Positions 1 to 4,967 of a DNA stretch of 5,933 nt are shown here, piece by piece (position 1 is the stretch's first letter; every line of letters begins with the position of its first letter). Below the pieces are notes generated by a model. That model had not been told where the DNA came from. It worked only from the letters and a program-made list of their open reading frames with translations, and made no database searches. The stretch is taken from the NCBI GenBank assembly GCA_024643485.1, contig JAHEMU010000187.1, positions 1 to 5,933 on the forward strand, read 5' to 3'. Made by a program: the position numbers and the translations under genes. This DNA comes from Cytophagales bacterium. Lineage in GTDB: Bacteria > Bacteroidota > Bacteroidia > Cytophagales > Cyclobacteriaceae.

Positions 1-203
1 GAAACGTCTTTAAAAGGATTGACTCCTCGGTTATCCATGAGAAGTGGATAATATTCACATCCCGCTTCAATGAGTTGTTCTGAATACTCATCCTTTGGAG
101 CAATACACACTACGGAATGCCCTTTTTGTTGTAAAGCCCGAATTAACCCCATTCTGAAATTGACAATATTCCAGGATGTATTGAGTACTATAGCGACTTT
201 CAT
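1..203 (-). CDS. Glycosyltransferase family 4-type protein, N-terminal part (cut by window edge)
   Basis: The frame starts at an ATG at 203 and stays open to base 1, giving 67 complete residues. The protein begins MKVAIVLNTSWNIVNFRMG, followed by LIRALQQKGHSVVCIAPKDE and later an AGCEYYPL/NRGVNPFKD stretch. This is the Rossmann-type N-terminal donor/acceptor domain of GT4/GT-B enzymes used in capsule, O-antigen and exopolysaccharide assembly: a first beta strand, an 'NFRMGL' helix, a 'GHxV' turn and a 'GxNP' segment. Members of this group transfer a sugar from a nucleotide-sugar to a lipid-linked or growing glycan at the cytoplasmic face of the inner membrane. The start is well supported by a strong Shine-Dalgarno-like sequence just upstream. 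The gene is divergent from hflX. The catalytic C-terminal domain is outside the window, so the sugar specificity cannot be told. Family call fairly secure, exact role unknown. Confidence 0.85.
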   Translation of the reverse strand, partial: MKVAIVLNTSWNIVNFRMGLIRALQQKGHSVVCIAPKDEYSEQLIEAGCEYYPLLMDNRGVNPFKDV

Positions 204-319
204 AAATAATATTCCTCCCTCTTTTCCCTTCAGTTAGTAAATTAACTTTTAAGTAGTGATATTTGTGGGACGTAAATTTAACAATTTTCGTACTAATTCA
301 CTAATAAATTAACAGTAAG
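204..319. promoter_or_regulatory. Divergent intergenic region between the glycosyltransferase gene and hflX
   Basis: These 116 bases separate two divergently read genes, so promoters for both should lie here unless hflX is transcribed from further upstream. The region is very AT-rich. I looked for the Bacteroidota -7 element TAnnTTTG on both strands and found only one-mismatch versions (for example TAACTTTT and TAAATTTA), none with a TTG at a proper distance upstream. I therefore do not place a promoter. No hairpin or riboswitch-like structure was recognised. Confidence 0.4.
211..220 (-). promoter_or_regulatory. Strong Shine-Dalgarno-like ribosome binding site of the glycosyltransferase gene
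   Basis: Read on the minus strand this is AGGGAGGAAT, with 7 bases (ATTATTT) between it and the ATG at 203. It contains a full GGAGG core. The other genes in the window have A-rich leaders with no comparable purine core, so this gene is the exception. It supports the choice of start codon. Confidence 0.55.
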
Positions 320-1456
320 GTGCTCGAAGAAAAATCTGGAATAAATGGAAATAAGGCCGTTCTAGTCGGATTAATTACCGGCAATACTTCGATGGAACTC
401 GCAGAAGAGTATTTAGATGAGCTGGAGTTTTTGGCGACAACCGCACACATAGAAACCGGCGAAAAGGTGTTTCAACGATTGGCTTCACCAGATTCGAGGT
501 ATTATGTGGGTAGTGGGAAATTGGAGGATATTAAAACACTAGTAGAAGTTGTGGAAGCAGATTGCATTATTTTTGATGATGATTTATCTCCTTCTCAATT
601 GCGGAACATTGAAAAGTTTATCGGAGTTAAAATATATGATAGATCACTTTTGATATTAGATATATTTCTTTCTAGAGCGCAAACTGCACAAGCTAAAACG
701 CAGGTGGAATTGGCGAGGTATAATTATTTATTACCTAGGCTTACCAGAATGTGGACTCACCTTGAAAGACAACGAGGAGGGACGGGGACTCGAGGTGGAG
801 CAGGTGAAAAAGAAATTGAAACAGACCGAAGAAATATTCGGAATATGATCAAGGTTTTGAAAGGTAAACTGGAGAAAATTGATCGTCAAATGAAGGTACA
901 ACGAAAGAGTAGGGTAGGAGTAGTTCGAGTTTCTTTAGTGGGCTATACAAATGTTGGCAAGTCAACAATCATGAATGTGTTGTCTAAATCCACCATACTT
1001 GCAGAAAATAAGTTGTTTGCTACTGTAGACTCTACCGTAAGAAAAGTAGTATTCCGAAATATACCCTATTTGCTTTCTGACACCGTAGGCTTTATTCGGA
1101 AACTGCCTCACCATTTAATTGAAAGTTTTAAGTCTACTTTGGATGAAATTGCAGAGGCTGATATTTTAATACATGTTGTAGATTTATCGTACCCCTTTTA
1201 TCAAAACCACATGGAAGTGGTGGATAAAACATTAGCTGAATTGGGTATCAAAGATAAACCGGTGTTGTATGTTTTTAATAAATATGATCAACTGTCTGAT
1301 GAGGTAAAAGAAGGACTGGCATTACCTGAAGGAATAGCCGTTTCTGCTATTTCAGGTTATAATATACCTGAATTGAAGGAAATGTTATTTAAAATGGTGG
1401 AAAAGGAATATTATAAAATTTATCCAAATTATGTAAATCCGGAATCTTTTTATTAA
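320..1456 (+). CDS. hflX: GTPase HflX (ribosome-splitting/rescue GTPase)
   Basis: HflX is a cytoplasmic GTPase that binds the 50S subunit and can split stalled or heat-damaged ribosomes. The 378-residue protein has the family's two parts. The N-terminal HflX domain (about 15-195) carries the conserved PDSRYYVGSGK, DDDLSPSQLRNIE, DRSLLILDIF and SRAQTAQAKTQVELA blocks and the loop following HLERQRGG (148-155). The G domain (about 202-365) has G1 GYTNVGKS (208-215), G2 region FATVDST (233-239), G3 DTVGF (254-258), G4 NKYD (320-323) and G5 SAIS (342-345), so it should bind and hydrolyse GTP. The start is a GTG; it fits the usual N-terminus of Bacteroidota homologues as I recall them, with only a weak AAGG upstream. 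The glycine-rich loop reads RGGAGEKEIETD rather than the E. coli-type RGPGETQLETD, one residue longer. Its stop codon overlaps that of the convergent hydroxylase gene by 4 bases. It is a single gene with no same-strand partner here. Confidence 0.97.
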   Translation: MLEEKSGINGNKAVLVGLITGNTSMELAEEYLDELEFLATTAHIETGEKVFQRLASPDSRYYVGSGKLEDIKTLVEVVEADCIIFDDDLSPSQLRNIEKFIGVKIYDRSLLILDIFLSRAQTAQAKTQVELARYNYLLPRLTRMWTHLERQRGGTGTRGGAGEKEIETDRRNIRNMIKVLKGKLEKIDRQMKVQRKSRVGVVRVSLVGYTNVGKSTIMNVLSKSTILAENKLFATVDSTVRKVVFRNIPYLLSDTVGFIRKLPHHLIESFKSTLDEIAEADILIHVVDLSYPFYQNHMEVVDKTLAELGIKDKPVLYVFNKYDQLSDEVKEGLALPEGIAVSAISGYNIPELKEMLFKMVEKEYYKIYPNYVNPESFY

Positions 1457-2337
1457 ACCGATTCTTTCTTTTTTGCAAGGCCATATAAATTTTGTTCAAT
1501 AAAATGAGTAGGGAATTTTTCGTCCTCAGGGAATCCTAATTCTATTTCCTTTCCACTAGACGGAATGTAGCTAGTTTTAAATAGGTAATCCCATACACTC
1601 AAACTTATTCCAAAATTAATCCCATATTTATACGTATGGGGTATTTTTTTAGCATGATGCCAGATGTGCATGGCGGGATTATTCAACAAATACTTTAAAG
1701 GTCCTAAAGGAATATTAAAATTAGAATGATTAAAATGGCCTATCGATAGGGTGAAAATATGAATAATAAAAAAATCGTTTAGGCCGATTCCAATAAGCGC
1801 CAAGGGGATATATTCAATGGTGCGATAAACCACATTTTCCATCCAATGATAACGCAAATGGGCTGCGAAACCCATTTCTTTTACAGAATGATGTACTTTG
1901 TGAAATTCCCAAAGGGCAGGTACTCGATGCAAAAGTCGATGTATCCACCATTGTACAAAATCTCTTACTACAAAACCCAATGCTAAATGAGCCCAAATAG
2001 GCCATTCTTTTACATTTAAAGCAACTAAATTTGTAATTCCAACCTGTGCTAATAGGTCATTAAAGAAATAAACAACCACCTCCGATGCGGCATTGTAGAT
2101 AATTAATGAAAATAAAAAGAAATTAAAGAACATATAAAACCCATCCATCCAAAAATCACGTCGAATTCGTGATTGTTTTTCTCTCCATGGAAATATTAGC
2201 TCCAAAGCAAAGAAAAAAAGAGAAACACCGATGAGCCAGTAAAAATAATTATGCCAATGTGGATTGGAAATTTCATTCCACAGATACGAGGCGTATCCTT
2301 TATATCCATTAATGAAAATTTCAAAATAATTGCTCAT
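1453..2337 (-). CDS. Fatty acid hydroxylase / sterol desaturase superfamily membrane protein
   Basis: This 294-residue integral membrane protein belongs to the di-iron hydroxylase/desaturase superfamily, which uses O2 to hydroxylate or desaturate lipids in the membrane. The full histidine set is present: HRLLH (133-137), HKVHH (146-150), HFNH (201-204) and HIWHH (224-228). These should hold the two irons on the cytoplasmic side. Hydrophobic stretches at about 31-49, 66-82, 115-128 and 173-200 give several membrane passes. Length is typical for bacterial members. The true substrate (sterol, fatty acyl chain, ether lipid or carotenoid-like) cannot be read from the sequence. The ATG at 2337 is the first in frame with the expected N-terminus and has a weak purine stretch (ACGAGA) just before it. 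The gene is convergent with hflX and lies 64 bases downstream of the Spy-like gene on the same strand. Nothing links it functionally to that cassette apart from position. Confidence 0.92.
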   Translation of the reverse strand: MSNYFEIFINGYKGYASYLWNEISNPHWHNYFYWLIGVSLFFFALELIFPWREKQSRIRRDFWMDGFYMFFNFFLFSLIIYNAASEVVVYFFNDLLAQVGITNLVALNVKEWPIWAHLALGFVVRDFVQWWIHRLLHRVPALWEFHKVHHSVKEMGFAAHLRYHWMENVVYRTIEYIPLALIGIGLNDFFIIHIFTLSIGHFNHSNFNIPLGPLKYLLNNPAMHIWHHAKKIPHTYKYGINFGISLSVWDYLFKTSYIPSSGKEIELGFPEDEKFPTHFIEQNLYGLAKKKESV

Positions 2338-2350
2338 TCTCGTTTTTATT

Positions 2351-2358
2351 CAAAATTA
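2351..2358 (-). promoter_or_regulatory. Possible Bacteroidota -7 promoter element for the hydroxylase gene
   Basis: On the minus strand this reads TAATTTTG, an exact match to the Bacteroidota -7 consensus TAnnTTTG, and ends 13 bases before the ATG at 2337. No good TTG -33 element is found 17-23 bases further upstream, and the predicted leader would be only a few bases. In AT-rich DNA such a match may be chance. If real, the hydroxylase gene has its own promoter rather than depending on readthrough from the Spy-like gene; no terminator hairpin is visible in 2338-2401. Confidence 0.25.
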
Positions 2359-2401
2359 GGAGTTTAAAGAATACACCTCGGTGAGTGAAGTTACATAAGT
2401 T

Positions 2402-2923
2402 TTACCTATTTGGGTGATTTGGTTGGTTAGGTCGGTTTGGCCTTTCAGGTCTTTCAGGTCTCTCAGGCATTTCCTGATTGGGGCCATGGCCTCCTTTTCT
2501 AGCGTTTTCTCTAACTCGATCCATCATTCTCCTGTTAAAATCATCTTCCGATTTGTACACTTCTATAACTTGTTGAGGAGTTAACACCTTGAGATACTTT
2601 GAAGTGTAGTCCTTTTCAAGAGAGATTAGTTTCATTTTTAGATCGAACTCTGAATCCAAAGCTTTTTTTGCCTCAGCATCAGACAAGTCAGATTTCCGGA
2701 AAGTCAATTGATTTTGCGAAATATCAATTCTCAAATTTTTACGTTTGGCTTGGTATTCATCATAAATAGCGAAAAACTCATTACTGGTTTTTTCATCTAG
2801 CTGAAGGCGTTGCGTGATATACTCTTTTTTTCTGGAATTAATTTGCTCGTTATAATCACCTGGTTGAGCAATTAAAAGAGTCACCGAATTCACCATAAAG
2901 GCGATAATTAATAATTGTTTCAT
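2402..2923 (-). CDS. Secreted Spy/CpxP-like LTxxQ protein with Pro-rich tail
   Basis: This is a small exported, mostly helical protein of 173 residues. Residues 1-19 form a signal peptide (MKQLLIIAFMVNSVTLLIA), probably cut before Q20. Residues 25-135 are charged and helix-forming, and contain LTPQQ (114-118), the LTxxQ signature of the Spy/CpxP/ZraP family. Members of that family are periplasmic ATP-independent chaperones or stress and metal sensors. The last 22 residues are Pro-X-X repeats (PERPERPERPNRPNQ and on). I chose the ATG at 2923 because it gives a clean signal peptide, has an A-rich leader (AAAAAGAAA) and starts 7 bases after the preceding stop. An ATG at 2947 would add MMYLIKKK and overlap the upstream gene by 17 bases. 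It is the last gene of the sigma/membrane protein group, so it may feed information on envelope state to the membrane protein, or simply be a regulon product. The family call rests on motif and architecture only. Confidence 0.75.
   Translation of the reverse strand: MKQLLIIAFMVNSVTLLIAQPGDYNEQINSRKKEYITQRLQLDEKTSNEFFAIYDEYQAKRKNLRIDISQNQLTFRKSDLSDAEAKKALDSEFDLKMKLISLEKDYTSKYLKVLTPQQVIEVYKSEDDFNRRMMDRVRENARKGGHGPNQEMPERPERPERPNRPNQPNHPNR
2405..2467 (-). repeat. 9-bp-period coding repeat (seven Pro-X-X units)
   Basis: This stretch encodes seven consecutive Pro-X-X triplets at the C-terminus of the Spy-like protein: three PER, then PNR, PNQ, PNH and PNR. At the DNA level the PER units are nearly identical 9-mers (minus strand CCTGAAAGA-like), while the later units have drifted. 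The period keeps the reading frame, so gain or loss of units would change tail length without a frameshift. Confidence 0.85.
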
Positions 2924-2930
2924 TTTCTTT

Positions 2931-3371
2931 TTAATTAAATACATCAATTGTTAATGAATCACTATCTACTATTAAGATATCGTTTAACAAATCTTCTTCC
3001 ATCAAATAAGCAGAGATATCATCTGCCTCGGAAACCATTTCTTCCCAATCATCAGTTGTGAGTACTGCTTCTGCCAGTAAGTCAACAGTCCCTTGAGATT
3101 CAATGAGATAATCCACCAATTGCTCGTCGGTAAATTCATCAAATGCTATTTCAGGAACCGTGGAGGGTTGATTTGTGAAGATGCTAACAGCAATTATTAA
3201 AGCAATTGTGGCCGCAATTGACGCACTCCATTTTAGAATGGGTGAAAAATAAATTGTTTTAGCTTCTTTTTGGTCAACCTTACTTAAGATTTGATCAGGC
3301 AATGATTTAAAATATCCGTCTGGGACATTAAAAATTTGCTTTTTCTCGATATCGTCAAGTTTTCTAGTCAT
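2931..3371 (-). CDS. Single-pass membrane protein, probable anti-sigma factor
   Basis: The gene follows directly after an ECF sigma factor gene, the usual place for its anti-sigma factor. The 146-residue protein has a short cytoplasmic part (1-45) with FNVPDGYFKSLPDQI (14-28), an 'F-VP-YF-L' pattern I recall from Bacteroidota membrane proteins encoded next to ECF sigma genes. One transmembrane helix follows at about 48-66 (SASIAATIALIIAVSIF), then an outer part (67-146). By my count the outer part has 23 Asp/Glu and no Lys, Arg or His. No zinc-type HxxxCxxC anti-sigma motif is present, so sigma binding would need another fold. The ATG at 3371 is preferred; an in-frame TTG at 3386 would add five residues and has no better leader. 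The spacer to the sigma gene is 32 bases and to the Spy-like gene 7 bases. The anti-sigma role is inferred from context and topology, not from a recognised domain. Confidence 0.65.
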   Translation of the reverse strand: MTRKLDDIEKKQIFNVPDGYFKSLPDQILSKVDQKEAKTIYFSPILKWSASIAATIALIIAVSIFTNQPSTVPEIAFDEFTDEQLVDYLIESQGTVDLLAEAVLTTDDWEEMVSEADDISAYLMEEDLLNDILIVDSDSLTIDVFN

Positions 3372-3403
3372 TTTCACATTAGACAATGTTAATTTTATAA
3401 GGT

Positions 3404-3943
3404 TTAATTTTCTTTTAAATATTCTTCAATTTTATTTACTGCATGATGGTAGGATGCTTTTAAAGCGCCAACAGATGTTCCTGTGATTTCATGAATTTCC
3501 TCGTATTTCATTTCATCAAAATACTTCAAATTAAACACCAATTGTTGTTTTTTAGGTAATTTGAGAATGGCTGCATGCAGTTTCCTTTGAATTTCATCTC
3601 CATCTATTAGAATTGATTCATCTAATTTCGAGATTAACTGATCGGTCGTGCTTTCGAGTGAAAAAAACATTCGCCGTTTTTTCGCCGCCAAAAAATTGAG
3701 ACAAGCATTGGTAGCAATTCGATAAATCCAGGTGTAAATTTTTGAATCTTCACGAAAAGATTCGATTTTTTGATAGACTTTTATAAAAACCTCTTGGACT
3801 AGGTCATTTGCGTCCTCGTGGTCAATAACCATTCTTCTTATATGCACATAAATTCGTTCCTGATATTTTTCAATCAGTTGCAGAAATGCATTGGATCGTG
3901 TTTCCGGGTCTTTTAATTTTCGTATTAACTCCCGATCATCCAT
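3404..3943 (-). CDS. ECF-type RNA polymerase sigma factor (sigma-70 family)
   Basis: This 179-residue protein has the two-domain layout of extracytoplasmic-function sigma factors, which direct RNA polymerase to stress-responsive promoters and are usually held inactive by a membrane partner. Region 2 (about 20-90) includes DANDLVQEVFIKVYQKI (44-60), the core-binding and -10 recognition segment, followed by TWIYRIATNACLNFL (71-85). Region 4 (about 118-175) includes LPKKQQLVFNLKYFDEMKYE (129-148) and the helix-turn-helix GTSVGALKASYHHAVNKI (155-172) that reads the -35 element. Regions 1.1 and 3 are absent, as expected. The start is the ATG at 3943, 9 bases after the stop of the universal stress protein gene, with no clear Shine-Dalgarno. 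This spacing suggests cotranscription with usp. The probable anti-sigma factor follows 32 bases downstream. The target regulon cannot be read from this window. Confidence 0.95.
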   Translation of the reverse strand: MDDRELIRKLKDPETRSNAFLQLIEKYQERIYVHIRRMVIDHEDANDLVQEVFIKVYQKIESFREDSKIYTWIYRIATNACLNFLAAKKRRMFFSLESTTDQLISKLDESILIDGDEIQRKLHAAILKLPKKQQLVFNLKYFDEMKYEEIHEITGTSVGALKASYHHAVNKIEEYLKEN

Positions 3944-3952
3944 AAGTTGTTC

Positions 3953-4876
3953 TTATAGCCCTTTAAGAAAATCGATAAGTCCTTCGTTTGATCCTTTAGG
4001 TCTAGCGATAAAAATTGGAACATCAATTAGAACATTAATCAATTTTTCAGCGAAACTACCAATGAATAGGGCAGCAGCAGCAGTTCGACCCTTTGCGCCG
4101 ATTACCACCCAGTCTACCTCACTTTTTTTGGCTTCTTGCGTAATATCCAATACAGGTTCGTCATCGTTATCACAACGATAAACAACTTTTGTTTTGGTTT
4201 TTTTACTTTTTACATCGATGCCATGAATAAAAACTTCGAAGCTCTTTTTGGCATTATTTTTCATTATTACTTCAAATTCCTTTTTGGATTTTCCAGTGTA
4301 ATGATAACCAACGGGAACGTTAAATACATTTTGACAAATGACTTCCCCAGCAGGTGAGGCTGCTGCGAAATCATAAGCTAATTGAAGGGCTAATTTGCTG
4401 TGATCGGAAAAATCAATAGGAACTAAAAACTTATTTGCTACTGGTTTTGCTCCTTCCGGGATAATTAAAAGGTTTGTATTGGCACGTCTTGCTAATCGAG
4501 GAACGGTTACTTCAGAAGTTGGTAATGAGATTTTTCTCCCCATTAAAATCAAATCAATATCTTCATTATCGGAAAAGCCCATGATGAATTTTGTCGTTTG
4601 ATCGGTGCGAATAATGTATTCTCTTTCGACAGCTACGTCAACGAATTGTTTTTCTACCTTATCTTTGATTATTTTCTCCCTTTCAGCTAAAGTTTTCTCA
4701 ACGAAATCAGGGAAGTCTTTGATAATTTCGTCAGGTACATTAAAATTTTTAATGATGTGTACAAAAAAGACTTTTTCAGGAGCGATTTTTTCTACTAGAA
4801 ATTTGGCGTAAGGAATTAAAGTTCGGTCCATATCCGAAGCATCCAAAGCCACTAATATTTTTTTAATTTTATCCAT
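3953..4876 (-). CDS. Tandem-domain universal stress protein (UspA family)
   Basis: This cytoplasmic protein of 307 residues contains two UspA domains in tandem, at about 3-140 and 147-293. Each opens with the family's first strand and Asp: ILVALDASD (7-15) and FLVPIDFSD (150-158). The second domain keeps a perfect nucleotide-binding signature G-2X-G-9X-G-S, with G260, G263, G273 and S274, so it should bind ATP. In the first domain the equivalent stretch (MGRKISLPTSEVTVPRLARR, 112-131) has lost the pattern, so that half is probably structural or regulatory. Tandem Usp proteins of about 280-310 residues with unequal halves are common in Bacteroidota. The ATG at 4876 is the first in frame and gives the standard N-terminus MDKIKKILVALD. 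The gene ends 9 bases before the ECF sigma gene, which suggests a shared transcript and a stress role, but its precise function is unknown. Confidence 0.93.
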   Translation of the reverse strand: MDKIKKILVALDASDMDRTLIPYAKFLVEKIAPEKVFFVHIIKNFNVPDEIIKDFPDFVEKTLAEREKIIKDKVEKQFVDVAVEREYIIRTDQTTKFIMGFSDNEDIDLILMGRKISLPTSEVTVPRLARRANTNLLIIPEGAKPVANKFLVPIDFSDHSKLALQLAYDFAAASPAGEVICQNVFNVPVGYHYTGKSKKEFEVIMKNNAKKSFEVFIHGIDVKSKKTKTKVVYRCDNDDEPVLDITQEAKKSEVDWVVIGAKGRTAAAALFIGSFAEKLINVLIDVPIFIARPKGSNEGLIDFLKGL

Positions 4877-4911
4877 TTTACAAAAGAATTAATCACCCAT
4901 TTCGGGTACTG

Positions 4912-4944
4912 CTAAGATAGCTACTAAATTATAAAAACGTTCAA
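4912..4944 (-). promoter_or_regulatory. Possible promoter of the usp-sigma gene group
   Basis: On the minus strand a TTG (4942-4944) is followed, after 22 bases, by TATCTTAG (4912-4919). This is one mismatch from the Bacteroidota -7 consensus TAnnTTTG, at a spacing within the reported range. Transcription would begin near 4905 and leave a leader of about 30 bases before the usp ATG. The 86-base gap (4877-4962) is the only sizeable gap between the aminotransferase gene and the Spy-like gene, so a promoter for the group is expected here. The match is imperfect and could be chance in AT-rich DNA. Confidence 0.3.
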
Positions 4945-4945
4945 G

Positions 4946-4967
4946 TATAGCTAAGTAAAAAGCTATA
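4946..4967. repeat. Inverted repeat TATAGCT-N8-AGCTATA between aminotransferase and usp genes
   Basis: Perfect 7-base arms (4946-4952 and 4961-4967) flank an 8-base loop. The right arm includes the TAG stop codon of the aminotransferase gene. On the minus strand it could form a weak hairpin, with a T-run (TTTTT) only about 7 bases beyond, so it is at best a poor intrinsic terminator. It also lies just upstream of the candidate -33 element of the usp promoter, a position where a regulator could bind. The arms are AT-rich and short, so chance cannot be excluded. Confidence 0.35.

Noticed and set aside
1814..2005. Minus-strand 63-codon open frame inside the hydroxylase gene
   Set aside because: It lies in another frame of a gene with complete conserved histidine motifs and has no recognisable protein features.
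2338..2401. Terminator hairpin between the Spy-like and hydroxylase genes (CACCGAGGTG)
   Set aside because: The 4-base arms leave a 2-base loop, which cannot fold properly, and no T-run follows.
3372..3386. TTG start at 3386 for the probable anti-sigma factor
   Set aside because: An ATG lies five codons downstream at 3371, and the extra residues MSNVK add no recognisable feature or better leader.
3891..4357. Plus-strand open frames (3891-4181 and 4136-4357) opposite the sigma and usp genes
   Set aside because: They are antisense to two well-recognised genes, have Ser/Phe-rich composition typical of reverse-strand shadows, and no ribosome binding site or family motif.
4605..4811. Plus-strand 68-codon open frame opposite the 5' part of usp
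   Set aside because: Antisense shadow of the first Usp domain, rich in Ser/Thr/Phe with no motif.
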